This document shows, piece after piece, positions 47,221-60,121 of a stretch of DNA of 64,000 nt. A program made the translations under genes and the position numbers. The stretch is from Leptobrachium leishanense. Its lineage: Eukaryota > Chordata > Amphibia > Anura > Megophryidae. Under the pieces are notes generated by a model. It was not told where the DNA came from. It saw only the letters and a list, made by a program, of their open reading frames with translations, and made no database searches. Numbering within the stretch: position 1 is the stretch's first letter; every line of letters begins with the position of its first letter. The stretch lies in contig CM019066.1 of assembly GCA_009667805.1 (NCBI GenBank), positions 8,060,001 to 8,124,000 of the forward strand, written 5' to 3'.

Positions 47221-49971
47221 ATGAATGATACTGCATTTGGCCGCATTGAGAAGCAACTGATCAAACTGACTAGAAGAGAAACACAGATCAACAGCGACAT
47301 ATTTTTTCTTACCCAATGTGAAAAGATGAATCTTGTCGCCAAGGGACTCCGCATCTGAAACCCACTTTCAACCACCCACAACTCTCAGCATGCTGAAAAC
47401 ATCTGCAAACGCACCAGCGAGAAATTGCGAAACCACTTAATTCACTTACTTTATGACAAAAAGCAAAAAATAATTGGGCGGAAAATATCTTTACTGCTCA
47501 ACCTACAACAAATCCCATTAAGAGCCAAAGATATGGAAACTGAAATGGAATGCCTCTACAAAAAGGAACAACAAAAGCTAATCAACAAGAAAAAGAAGAA
47601 ACTCGCAGCACATAGAGATGGCAATTTTATGCACAAAGATGTCCGGCACAAAAGATCCATTGATGACACCGATAATGACACTGATCAGATCGCCACCACT
47701 CATACCGCAATCTCTGGTAAGATTGACATTGCTGGTATCAGTGAACCCCCCACAGACTATTCTGAGATTGTTAACCTCTCCGATCATGAACTGTCCATAC
47801 CCGAAAAAGCAGTCCTGTCCAAAGGACTAACTTTTTGTCCCAGCACCAAACTGGACCACATCCAACTATACTCAGACTTGGAGGAGTTCTTTAGAAGATT
47901 GAGACTTAAAGAGTTCTTCTTTGACAAAAATGACTATATTTCTACCATGAACAACAGAGGGAAAGCTAAGAACCAAGATTTCACACCTGCAGCAGGACGC
48001 AATGACAAATTAAACAACTATATTGAAAAATTCCGCATGAGATTGACATCCCTGGTTACCACACAGCAACAGAAAAAAATACCACCGAACCTCTCACCTG
48101 CAGAAAGGATGGCCCTAAAAAATCTGTCCAGCAACAACAACATCATCATCAAGCCAGCTGACAAAGGGGATCAGTAGTGGTCATGAACATCAAAGACTAC
48201 ATGGCAGAAGGTGACAGACAACTGTCAGATGTGAAATATTACCGTAAATTGACTGAAGACCCCCACAAAAGAATACAAAACCCAACTTGTCAGACTTATC
48301 AGGTCGTTCCCCAAACACCTACAGCAAGAATTGGAGAATCTGGTGCCTTCCGATCCTCGCATGGGCACGTTCTACATGCTGCCCAAAATTCACAAGCCCG
48401 GGAACCCAGGACAACCCATTATCGCAGGTATGGACACACGTACCGAACTTATTTCTGGCCTTCTAGAGGGTATCCTGAAACCCTTAGTAACCAACACTGC
48501 CAGTTATATACAGGACACCACAGACTTTCTCAACAAACTCAGAGATATCCAGACACTACCGGCCGACACTATATTAGTTACTATGGATGTAGAATCCCTA
48601 TACAGTAACATCCCACTCAAAGATGGAATCAATGCCTGTCTCCAATCTCTCTCCTCCCACAATACTCCACATAAATATAGCGGTGACATTATTACCAAGC
48701 TGATTGAATTTATTCTCACACACAACTGCTTCAGCTTCAACAACAACTGCTACCTACAAATGACTGGGACCGCTATGGGTAGTAAAATGTCACCACAATA
48801 CGCCAATCTTTTCATGGCAGATCTAGAACAGAGGTTCCTGAACACTCACCCTCACAAACCACACAAATATCTATGATACATTGATGATATTTTCATCATA
48901 TGGATAGAAGGAGAGGAACGCCTTCTAGACTTTCACAAGGCATTTAATACGTTCCACCCATTGATCAAACTCAAGATGGATTTTTCCAAGCACAGTGTGA
49001 GCTTCCTGGATTGTACCATATCAGCTGCCAATGGCACGCTGCACTCATCTGTGTACAGGAAACCCACAGACAGGCCCAGCTACCTCCACAACACCAGCTT
49101 TCATCCCAACCACACCAAACAAGGCATCATCTATAGCCAGGCCATCAGGTACCACCGAATCTGCTCGGACACTGGGGAAAGGGATAAACACTTGAGCAAA
49201 CTGTCTGCATCATTCCAGCGGAAGGGCTACAAGGAAAGGACAATCTCTGAAAAAATCCAATCTGCCCTGAAAACACCGCGCGAACAGCTGTTGCGCTACA
49301 AAGAAAAGAAAAACACCACACGGATCCCTCTAGTTGTTTCCTACAACCCAACTCTAGAGGGAATTTGCAAAATCATCAAAGATCTGCAGCCACTGGTCAC
49401 AGAAGACCCTGCACTCAAAGAAATATTCCCACAGCCCCCCTTATTGGCATTCAAGCAACCCCCAAACCTGAGGCGAAAACTGGTCCGCAGCAAACTCGCT
49501 CAGGAACAGGATGACATACAGAATGGGACCAAACGCTGTAACAAACCCCGCTGCAAACTGTGCCAACATATATGTGACAGCAGCACTGCGCGGCACAACA
49601 ACGCCACTCACAACATCAAGGGATCATTCCTGTGCACGTCAGCAAATGTGGTATATATGATCCAGTGCACGGCGTGTGATAAGTGCTGCTATATTGGTGA
49701 AACCAGCCTTAAACTAAATCTCAGGATGAACCAGCACAGACACTCCATCAGGAACCACCAGGAAAACACATATTGTACCCCAGTGGGACATCACTTCAAT
49801 CTAGCAGGCCACTCCATCCAAAACCTCAGAATCAAAATCCTCAAAGGACATTTTAAAGATCACCGGGAACGCAAAACATATGAAATGAAAATGATCACAT
49901 ATTTCAACAATATAAAACAAGGACTTAATATAGATTCGGGTTTTCTAACCCACTATAATAACGTCACATAA
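47221..49971 (+). pseudogene. Penelope-like reverse transcriptase with GIY-YIG endonuclease, broken
   Basis: Starts MNDTAFGRIEKQLIKLTRR at 47221. In-frame stop at 47356, one-base loss near 48167 in the ADKGG motif, one-base gain near 48265, and a stop at 48874 just before the catalytic box. Motifs: FYMLPKIHKPGNPG, TMDVESLYSNIP (motif A), TGTAMGSKMSPQYANLFMADL (motif B), YIDDIFIIW (motif C, 48877-48903). Then a long connector, CNKPRCKLCQHIC (zinc-like knuckle, about 49540-49575) and GIY-YIG core VVYMIQC/CYIGETSL with RMNQHRHS. It ends YNNVT. In this class the nuclease nicks DNA to prime reverse transcription. The domains are clear; the clade is not resolved. Confidence 0.92.
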
Positions 49972-50383
49972 TATTCATAATTCCTATTTTTCTGTGTCTT
50001 CCCCATACTCACTGTGTTGTGTTTTTTTGTGTTTTTTTTTTTTTTCTTATTTCTTTAGTTCTGTCCTTTCACATTCCCTTTGAAGTGGACATGATTGCAT
50101 CTTGCCTGAGACAATTAATGTTTCCTTTTTTTTTTTTTTTATTCCCCCTCTGACCATGCCATTTGGTGATGTACAACATCTAACACCCCCAACTGTGAGC
50201 CCTATGACTGTCCCAATGTTTAATTCTATTATTCTGATCAGTTAGCTTCTATACCTGACGAAGGGAGGAATCCTCTCGATAGCTTGTACTTTTAATATAA
50301 CGTTAGTCCAATTAAAAAAGGTATCACTACAGACTGCTATACTCGTGATTTTGGCATCTGGACTAACACGCCGACCTAATCTA
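49603..50383 (+). repeat. Right pseudo-LTR
   Basis: Direct repeat of 46456-47213 covering the end of the nuclease domain and the 3' UTR. Differences are mainly in the T-rich tracts (about 50020-50050 and 50125-50145), which are longer here. Confidence 0.88.
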
Positions 50384-50720
50384 TATATATATACATATAC
50401 ATATACACAAAACACCAAGAAAGAGCACTCCATATTAATGACCACCTTCTTCCATCATTTTCTGTGAAAAAAAACACAGTTTAAAAAATGCTCAAAAAAC
50501 CTGACTAGGGGTTAAATGATGGGGATTCAGTTCACAAAGTTATGATCATAATTTGCTTAAGCCTGTCACAGTCGCCAATCTAACTTCACTGAATCTGCAT
50601 TTACAAGATCAACTCACCCTGGAGCTCCCCAGCAGCTCGAGGCCTTCATAGGCTGCCACGAAGGGACAAACCTGTGAACAGGGAGAGGTGCATACCAAAC
50701 GAGGATTGTCAGCCCTCTAT

Positions 50721-51458
50721 GGGCCAAATTACAATTCTAGCATTAAAACGCGGGCGCAAGGGAGGAAAAACTGCGCCCACAGTTTTTCCCCTTGCGCCTG
50801 CGTTTTAACGCTGGATTACAATGCAGGAGCAAAAAATGCTGCCTGCATTGTTACAGTGCGGTAAAATCCAGGATGCTCGCGCGGCAGTGCTGAGAGCAAC
50901 TGCGAGCATCCACTCGATGGAGTCCATAGGACTCCATTGAGTTTCCCCCTGCTGGTCACATGACCAGCCGGATCTCGCCTCGTGAGATCCGGCCGGTCGG
51001 CGTAGTGATACGCAGGGAGGGACTGGGGGAACTTTTTCCCCCAGTCTTTCCCTGCTCCTGCCGGAGGAGGTGTTTGGAGCCGAGGTCCTCGCCGCAGGAC
51101 AGAGGGTGAGTATGCGATTCATTTTTTTATTTTTTAGGCTGGTGTTAACAGATTAGGCAGAAGCGGAATCCGGTAACACCAAGTCCTGGCTGTGGTTAAC
51201 TTTTTGCTAACCAGAGCCGGACGTTAATCAGCGCTTGTAGATTGTAATCCTAATGCTGGTTAACACTTTGCGCTCCCCATGTTAAGTATAGGGAGCACAA
51301 AGTACAGTAACCTCGCGCTGATAATTTCAAGGTACCAAACGCAAACGGGTTACTTAACCCGTTAGCGTTTGGATTGTAATATGCAGTAAACACCGCAGCA
51401 AACGTTAATGCTCATGCAAGTGAGCGTTAACGTTTGCGTGAAGATTGTAATATAGCCC
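50721..51458. mobile_element. MITE built as a chain of hairpins, 3-bp target
   Basis: 738-bp element with ends GGGCCAAATTACAATTCTAG and the complement of GGGCTATATTACAATCTTCA. TAT lies on both sides (50718-50720 and 51459-51461). Consecutive hairpins: 50739-50812 (arms about 33 bp), 50871-50911, 50912-50942, 50951-50968 (perfect 8-bp arms), 50968-50992, 51020-51046 and about 51266-51305. No coding potential. The 3-bp target suggests PIF/Harbinger-type transposition. Confidence 0.82.
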
Positions 51459-51589
51459 TATATGGATAAGATAAAGGGGAACTGCAGTGTTATATACAAC
51501 CTTTAGATGGTCAATAACTCTGAAATAACAGCCAGTGTTTGGATGAATTGCAGTGGCTAGAAATGTAAAAAAAACATCATAGCATAACA

Positions 51590-51990
51590 CTGTATAAAAT
51601 TTAATGTATATAAAATCCAGAAAAAGGGGCCACTCACAAGATAAGTGGCACACATATAAATAAAAGTGTGCACATAAGCATTTTATACAATTCGTCCAAA
51701 TATTCACCGCCTCCGGAATGCGTAGTCCTCTGGGAATTGATGTTAAAGAGAAGGATCCTAGCTGAGGTAAACTCCAGGGAAAACCGCTACAGCTGTCCAG
51801 AAGGAGCAAATTCTTGTAGACCAGCGGATCAAAACGACCGAAGGCTTGGGTACATCCAGAGTCAGCAAACAGCAAAACAGCGAGGGGACGATAAGATGAA
51901 CGAGACACAGGTCAGCTCGACGCGTTTCGTCCTTAAGACTTAATCATGAGCTGGATATGGATAAGCTATATGGATAATACAAACAGCAGG
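51590..51990. repeat. Dispersed repeat ending in a hammerhead-like fold
   Basis: Sequence of the frog-repeat type containing GACGCGTTTCGTCC. The ORF track frames in it have no domain. It may be the end of a retroelement related to the Penelope-like group, judged only from the fold at 51911-51955. Confidence 0.5.
51911..51955 (-). ncRNA. Degenerate minimal hammerhead ribozyme-like motif
   Basis: On the minus strand: CAGCTC, ATGATTA, A, GTC-loop-GAC, GAAA, CGCGTC, GAGCTG. The outer CAGCTC/GAGCTG gives a perfect 6-bp stem I. GTC/GAC gives a short stem II. GAAACGCGTC has the tiny stem III and a GTC cleavage triplet, as in Penelope-like and satellite hammerheads. The box that should be CUGANGA reads AUGAUUA, so a key G is missing and this copy is probably inactive. 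Confidence 0.5.
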
Positions 51991-51999
51991 AAGGTTGCA

Positions 52000-52640
52000 C
52001 TCAACCTAAACTAGCAACAACAGCGGGTGCATCTAAAACATATATGCATATTTATATATAATATTTATTTTTTTTACACCGCGGCACACAAAACTGGTCC
52101 AGAGTGATATGTTGAGGAGTTGGGATTTGGTATATATATTCTCAGTGGCCTGAAAATGCTTCTTGTCGTCGGGAGCAGAGTGAGATTGGGAAAAATTAGT
52201 TCCCAGTTTCCCTCCGCGAAGGAGCTGGCGTGATCTCGCTAGATAACACAGGGCTCGCGTCCCGGAAAGGCAACCCTCCATGAGGTGATATTTGCGGTGG
52301 CTTGGAAGAGCTACCGCAAGTATCCCAGGGGTTAGTGCTAGGTTCTGAGGCAAGGTGCTGAGGTAGTGCCTGCTCCGCAATATCACACTAACATGAGGAC
52401 ACTATGGGGAAACCGGCAATAGCGTTCCCATGTTAGTGCAAAGTAGGGACTAGGGCCCGTCATCTGCCTTTGCATAGTTTTGTTTATTTTTTTCTTGTAT
52501 CTCCGCTTCTAACAATGATCATTTACTAGCTGGAGTTGCCAAAAAATGTCTAAAATAAAACATCCCTATGGATAACAGAATTTTTTAAAAAACGCAGTGG
52601 CAAGGTTTCTGGAGGACTTTATGGTTTAAAAATGCAAACT
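52000..52640. other. Dispersed GC-richer repeat and spacer
   Basis: 52150-52460 has AGAGTGAGATTGGG, TCCCTCCGCGAAGGAG and GGGGAAACCGG, which resemble parts of 6630-6900 and 55080-55140. It is a member or fragment of the same palindromic repeat family. No gene. Confidence 0.45.
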
Positions 52641-52642
52641 TA

Positions 52643-54263
<1,621 letters not shown>

Positions 54264-54269
54264 TATTTG

Positions 54270-54715
54270 CAATCTTTATGTTTGAAGAGCAGTGATACAG
54301 GAAAACCATATTGGAGATCACCCCATGTAAAAAGTCCAGCTAGTTACGCACTGGGTGATTTGTCATTGGCTTGATGTGCACATTTTTGTGCTTAATGACG
54401 GGTGGGCATCGCCCATCGGGTGTGACTAAATGCCGGCTCGGTGTACAGGTACAGATTGCAGCCCCGCCCCGCAGCTGACATGCGGCACGCGTCATTGGCT
54501 GCATGGGGACGTCCAGAGTTCAGGGAAGCTGCGGGGAGGGGTTGAGGTGGCCCCATTGAAGACAGCGGGTCATGTTTGTACTCCCTGCGTCTTCAAACCC
54601 CTCTCTCCATCAGGACGGCATAGTACGTCCTGTCGCGGTAAGGGGTTAATGGCTAATCCTTGTTTACATTTATTATGTGATTTTAATGTAGAGAATAGAA
54701 TGAACTCTGATGTTT
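54270..54715. other. Spacer with a GC-rich TTAA-repeat fragment
   Basis: 54395-54646 is GC-rich and ends CGGTAAGGGGTTAATGG, like the right ends of TTAA elements. The left end could be TTAATGACGGGTGGGCATC at 54391. The TIRs match poorly, so only a fragment is proposed. Confidence 0.4.
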
Positions 54716-55625
54716 AAAGGGCCACTACCACCAAAATATGAAATGTCCTCATTGTGTTTTTTTGATGTTGCTGATATCTTACATGGGCTTCTCTCTCTTG
54801 TTTTTCTCTTGTATGTTTGGTTAAGAAAATATTTTACTCCATGTTTCACTTGAAGCATACATTGTGTAATCTTTTGTGTTGTAGTCTGCCCTCCCATACA
54901 CACAGGGCAAGAGGAGAGATCCTTCCAGTCATGTGACCCGGCAGCACGATCCTCCATGGAGTCCTATGGATGCCATGAAGAGGATGCTGGAGACGGCGCT
55001 GTAGCACTGCCTCAGCATTCGCGAGCTTAGCAATCGCTAAGGGGCAAGGTGCCGGACTCGGCGCCTGCCCCACGATCTGCTGGGGAAACTGGGCGCTAAT
55101 GGGAAGTTAGAGAGTGCTAATTTTTCCCCTTAGTGTCCCGGTTTTAGCTCAGGGCAACTGATAGTGCCCACAGTATCTTTTCATCATTTGCACCTCACAG
55201 TGTGGCTTGGGCCATAGAATGGAGTCTATAGGTCGGACACTGACTCAAATCATTGTATTGTGTGGGGTCTTTTAAGCTCCCTGACTTATCTTAGTCAGCT
55301 GAAAGCTCTTTTCTGGAGTAGACTGGAGAACACAATACACCCCCTGCTGCCTTATCTAAACATTTCCTCCCCCATCTCTTTAACTGTTTAATACTGTATA
55401 GGTTAAAGCAAAGTAAAATGTTTGCTCAGATATTGGTAAATGTTACATCATAAGAAAAATCCCAAAAATGGAAACAGGAGATAAAAAACACTAACTTTAA
55501 TCTTCCTTTTACATGCAATTACTTCAAAGCAAGAAAAAAACAGCAGCTTGTGTTTTATAAAGTGCTTTTGTTTATAATGTACAAGTGATCCAGTTACAGT
55601 TTATGTTAGTGGTAGTGTCTCTTTA
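54716..55625. mobile_element. T2/Kolobok-like element
   Basis: Left end TTTAAAGGGCCACTACCACC; right end, read as complement, CATAAAGAGACACTACCACT. It contains, at about 54925-55175, the palindromic repeat shared with 6735-6975 (with a mirror of GATCCTCCATGGAGTCCTAT). No transposase. Confidence 0.6.
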
Positions 55626-56470
55626 TGAAAATAGATTTATGAATTGCATGTTACCTCCATAGAATAATGCTACCAATTTAGCAACACTCAGCATGCGCAT
55701 ACAGATTACACACCGTTTCTAAGCACTTGATAGTTATTGCAGCCACAGGTTTCATCTGGTGATATTTTACATCACAGGCTGCCAGCACACATGTCAATTG
55801 ATGTTATGTGCTGGCAATAGTCTATGACACATATCATCTAAATCCCATAAAACATGACAATTTTCCTTCAATCACCGTTAAAAATAATGGAAATGGAATC
55901 GGGTGCAGGAGACATATGAGAACGAAGATGAGAATAAAAATGAGGGAAGGAAACTATACATGGAAAGGGAGGGGGGAGACCCAGAGGACGAGTCAAAAAC
56001 TAAATGAAGACGATGGCGATACGAATAGGGAATGAGACGGGGTGAAGCATTGACGGCATAAGGTTCTGTGAAAATGAAGAAAGAGTGAAAAAAGAGAAGA
56101 GTTATTGGTTGGTAAAATTGGACTGAAAGAAAGGTGGTTAACTAGAGAAGATAAAGACAAAGAGGGCTGTCCAGGCACTCCAGTACAGGTCAGAGCAGGC
56201 CCGGTAGGCCAATAGCCTTTATGGTCGGTCGGCTGACGGCCCTCAAGAGCTCGCGTTGCACCGGCCGTACGTTAGCCTACAGCCCCGTAACAGAGTGCGC
56301 CTACACTCGCTGTCAGGAGGTGAGCACAAGACTAGAGGACCAAGAGCCCCTCCGAACCAGTCCATGGCACCAAGGAGGACCCAGACTACCAGGGAGACAT
56401 GCCCCCCTCACTCTCACCGCACCACCAGTGATTTGCCCCCTCCCTGCACTAAAGGTACAGGAGAGGGGGC
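55626..56470. other. No gene recognised
   Basis: Unique-looking DNA. A 75-84 codon frame at 55808-56035 and one at 56221-56475 lack domains. 56180-56460 is moderately CpG-containing. Confidence 0.4.
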
Positions 56471-56745
56471 AATAATTTGTTATTAGTAATATTTATTTTT
56501 AAATAAAAAATTATTTAATATATCCCTTTTTTGAAATTTAGTATAATTATATTAATTATATTTTAAAATATTAAAATAATCTATAATATATCATTTAATT
56601 TAATAGACTTAATATATAATTAATTTTAATATATAAATTATAATAATTAAATCAACATTTAAATTTCTTGTAGTGTAATTATTTGAATGTATATTTTAAT
56701 TGATAATATAATTTATATGTCTATATATATATATTTTTTCCTTTT
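56471..56745. repeat. Extreme AT-rich tract
   Basis: About 270 bases almost wholly A and T (TTTAATATATAAATTATAAT and similar), ending with (TA)5 and poly-T. Possibly a decayed microsatellite. Confidence 0.75.
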
Positions 56746-56899
56746 TTGTCGTGCAGCTCTGAGATACGTTCATACACAATGACACCGCACATTGCTTAGA
56801 GTTTTATTGCTGTGGAACTCTGTGATTCGCTCATATACACCGCGCATTACTGTGATTTTTATTGCTGTGATGTTCTATCGTCCATCTCAGATGTTGATG

Positions 56900-57190
56900 C
56901 TCTCCTCTCCCCCCATGCTCTGTGTGTATGATTAGGTGTGTGAGTTTAGGTTATGGGGGTGGTTAGGTGGGTGTGTGGGCATACGGGGATGGATAGGTGT
57001 GTGTTGGTGAACCTACAGTTATAAAATAGGTGTGTGTAGGTATATATACAGTGGTTTGAGTATAGGGGTGCATATCGAGGAGTGTATAAATACATGTGTG
57101 TGTGTGTGTGTGTTTCTGTGTAACAGTATATGAAAGAGGGCTGCTCACCTTAAAATGCCCGGGCCTATTTTTTGTTCCAGTCCAGGCCTG
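56900..57190. repeat. GT-rich low-complexity DNA and a hAT-like terminus
   Basis: GTGTGTG tracts and TAGGTGTGTG repeats from 56930, with (GT)n at 57094-57112. The segment at 57125-57189, read on the minus strand, begins CAGGCCTGGACTGGAACAAA, resembling hAT termini. A similar GTCCCAGTCCAGTCCTGCC lies at 59505-59525. No partner end or duplication was verified. Confidence 0.5.
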
Positions 57191-57904
57191 GGTCAAAGTA
57201 TTTACTAAAGCATCAAATGCTACGACCTGGGGATCAATTTTACTTCTAAGCCTTTTTTTGCGATAAAACATATCGCTGATTGCAGCAAATATTTTTTCCC
57301 AAATATCGTTTATTTCAGTCGAAAATATTTGTCCAGAGACAATATTCTAAAAATGCCACTGGTCTGAAAAAAAAAATCTGGCTGGTAAATCCCTGAAAAT
57401 TTGTATTTTCAGACAGCATCATACAGATTTCTGCCTTGAAACATGACTATTCAAAGATTTCAGTCTAATTCCCTCTATTTCCCTGCCTAAAGATCCATTG
57501 AAAAACACCTTTTATCACAGATTTTTTTTTTCATCAACCAGCGCACCCATATATTCGCATGGAATCGTTAAAGCCCATATTTCCATTAAAAGGTTTAGCG
57601 ACGACAGACGATATTCAGCATTTGAACTTCTCGATCTAAAAAATGGCCGAAAATGTTTGAGCTTAAATCCATCAGGCTGAATTAAATTGCGCAACTGGAC
57701 TGGAGGGCCTTGACCTCCCTTTTTGTGTATAATTTATAATCTGCTTCTGGCCCCTTATGGTTTCAGATGCACCTTGAATGAAGGGCTTTTCATTGCTTAT
57801 TTGTGCAAATATATTGACTGCATGCAGAGTCTTTCATGGTTTCTAATTAGAGAAGATGAGTGGACAAGAAGGGGGTGGAAGTCTGGCTATTGTAATCGAG
57901 GAGA
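57191..57904. repeat. Old dispersed repeat and spacer
   Basis: 57370-57500 matches 16790-16930 in inverted orientation. The remainder has no recognisable gene. Confidence 0.5.
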
Positions 57905-58992
57905 ATTGTTGCTAACGTGTGGGGAACGTCCTCATTGACTCCCGCTATATGCGGGGATGTTCCCCACATGTCCTCCGCAAGCGGGAGCCCTCACAGAGAT
58001 ACTCACCTCTCTGTCCGGGGTCCCATGGCGTTCTGACTTCAGTGAAGTCAGATGCTGAATTTAAACCCCTCCCTCCCTTGCGCCATGCGCGATGATGTCA
58101 TTTCCAGGCGACTCCCAGCAATGCCGGGAGATCGCCTGAAAGGGAGGGGGTGCCTCTCCCTCCCGATCGAGAGGGAGCAGTACTGCAAGTCAGGCACCGC
58201 TTAAAAGGGGAGAGTCTCCCCTTTAAAGCAGTGCCTGGCTTTAACCCCTCAGACACCAGGACACGATTCGGCGCCATGCGGCGCAGAATCGCGGCCTAGC
58301 TCTGGGTGGGGACAGCCATCTTGGATGCCGGCTCCACCTCCAGGTCTCCCCTCTCTGCCGGACATCATCATGCATAGCGTGATGATGTCAGTTAGCCGGG
58401 GAACCCCTAGCTGCCCAGGGATTTCCCAAGGAAATCAAATGTTCAAAGTAAAAAAAAAAATAACAAAAAGTTTAAAAAATAAAAATTAAATATAAAAAAT
58501 AAAAAAATAAAAGCATGGTTTTATTTGTGTGTTGTTTTTATTAATTGCAGCAATATTGTTCACATTTCAATTATAATGTGAACAATGATGCTGCACTAAT
58601 AATTTTTTTCTATGAGGTGCGTTTGCTAACAATCCTGTAATTCCCCCAAAAAAATGTAACGAGTCCCCATTTCTAATTTATGTACAAGCGCACCCCATAG
58701 AAAATATAACCGCAAACGCTCATGTGATAAAATGTGAAAATAAAACACTTTACATACTGTAGCTGATTAAAAATTCAAATTTTATTGCAATTTTTTGGTA
58801 TAATATACAGGCAGGACATGAAGTATACATATAAAAATGATATATTATGAGTCTGTTGAGTCTGCTGAAAAAAAATAAAATATTTCTGGGTCATATAATA
58901 AAACGTGGCTTCTAATTTGCATTTACATGATGAGCAAATGCAGTAAAAATGAGCTCAGCACACAGACGTGAAATGGCTCAGCAGTGAAGGGG
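57905..58992 (-). mobile_element. Palindrome-chain TTAA element, copy E (decayed)
   Basis: Right end is the complement of CCCCTTCACTGCTGAGCC next to TTAA (58993-58996). Layout as in copy C: hairpin chain on the left (for example GGGGAACGTCC and GGATGTTCCCC arms, and ATTCGGCGCCATGCGGCGCAG near 58265), AT-rich half on the right with ATTGTTCACATTTCAATTAT. No left TTAA was found, so the left limit is approximate. Confidence 0.7.
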
Positions 58993-58996
58993 TTAA

Positions 58997-60053
58997 ACTG
59001 CAAAAATACTGTATTTCTGTGATTTTATGTATGTCAGGTCCCAGGACTGACCCTGCCGGTGTTGTATGGCGTCGCCACCGTCAGACCCCTCGAGCAGCGG
59101 TCCCCTGTGCCCAGGCATGTACTGGCAAAAAGGACTACATGGAGATTCCCAGTGGGCGAATGGCTCAGTGGGCCTGGGCCAGTTTTAATGCTGGTTCACC
59201 GCGCAGCTCGCACTGCCCTTAATGGGTGAGGTGAGAACTTCTTCACCGTCTTTAAAACAGACGGCTGCCACTTTCTCATATTGGGACGACCGTGCTGGTG
59301 GGACCTGCTGTGCATCCGCCTCACCTTAAGGCATGGTCCGCGCTCAACCGCAATGCCGCTGCGTTGCTTTACCCAATCGCTCTGCAGCAACTCCAGTAGC
59401 TGCAAAGTGATTGGTTGAGTGATCCGGTTGGTTCATATACTATTTTTGTGCCTGTTTGCATAATTAAAGTGGGCTGCTGTGGATGAAGTCCCAAGCTGAT
59501 TTTTTTTGTCCCAGTCCAGTCCTGCCTGTGCCTCCAGCACCACATTGGCTGGCATCCATTCTGCTACCCACAATGGCATGGGACCTTGCAGGTCTTTATG
59601 GTCTCCATAAAATGGGCACATTCTGATGACATCCGCAGCCTGGTCACCAGGCGGGGGTGGGGCCTCCATACATGCACTATTTAAATATAAATCTATGCTC
59701 CTGTTTATTCCCTGGTATATTGACCCTTTGTTTGCCTACTGACTATTCCTGTTTGCTGCCCACCTCTGACCTAGGCTATCCATTGATGCTTTATCTGGTG
59801 CATCTTTGTGTACTTTGCTACATCTTCTGCTTACTGCATACTGAGATCCATCCTATCCAGTATACATTCCTGACAATGTGGTAGTTGCTAGTCCCAAACT
59901 CCAAATGAGAGTTAATTTTACTGATCTAATAATAATCACTGTATTGATCGTCAAGATGTTGATAATAAAGAGGATGATTCATGAGAAAAAGAGTTAATAT
60001 GACTTTAGAGCTCTAGGATTTTCTCATGATGCCTGATGCATGATGCTCATAGA
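58997..60053. other. No gene recognised
   Basis: Mixed DNA with a GC-richer part at 59040-59360 and no domain-bearing ORF. TCCCAGTCCAGTCCTG at 59509 may be a lone hAT-like terminus. Confidence 0.45.
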
Positions 60054-60121
60054 AACCATATTAGACATGTGCATTCGTTTTAGTACTAAAACGAATTAGT
60101 CCGAATTTTGGGACTGCTCAG

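Larger units (their letters stand above)
46126..50718 (+). mobile_element. Penelope-like element composite
   Basis: Layout: outer inverted arm (46126-46455), partial 3' copy acting as left pseudo-LTR (46456-47213), full coding copy (47221-49971) with right pseudo-LTR (49603-50383), then outer inverted arm (about 50408-50718), complementary to the left one (GGTATGCACC, CCTGTTCACAGG, GGAGTGCTCTTTCTTGGTGT). Direct pseudo-LTRs and inverted flanks are established features of Penelope-like elements. The left edge abuts a Tc1 target site and the right edge abuts a MITE at 50721. Confidence 0.88.

Noticed and set aside
47618..47830. Alternative-frame ORFs over the Penelope-like gene
   Set aside because: Shadows of the reverse transcriptase ORF in the other frames.
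55808..56475. Small ORFs of 75-84 codons
   Set aside because: No domain, no splice-consistent continuation, and composition like the surrounding non-coding DNA.
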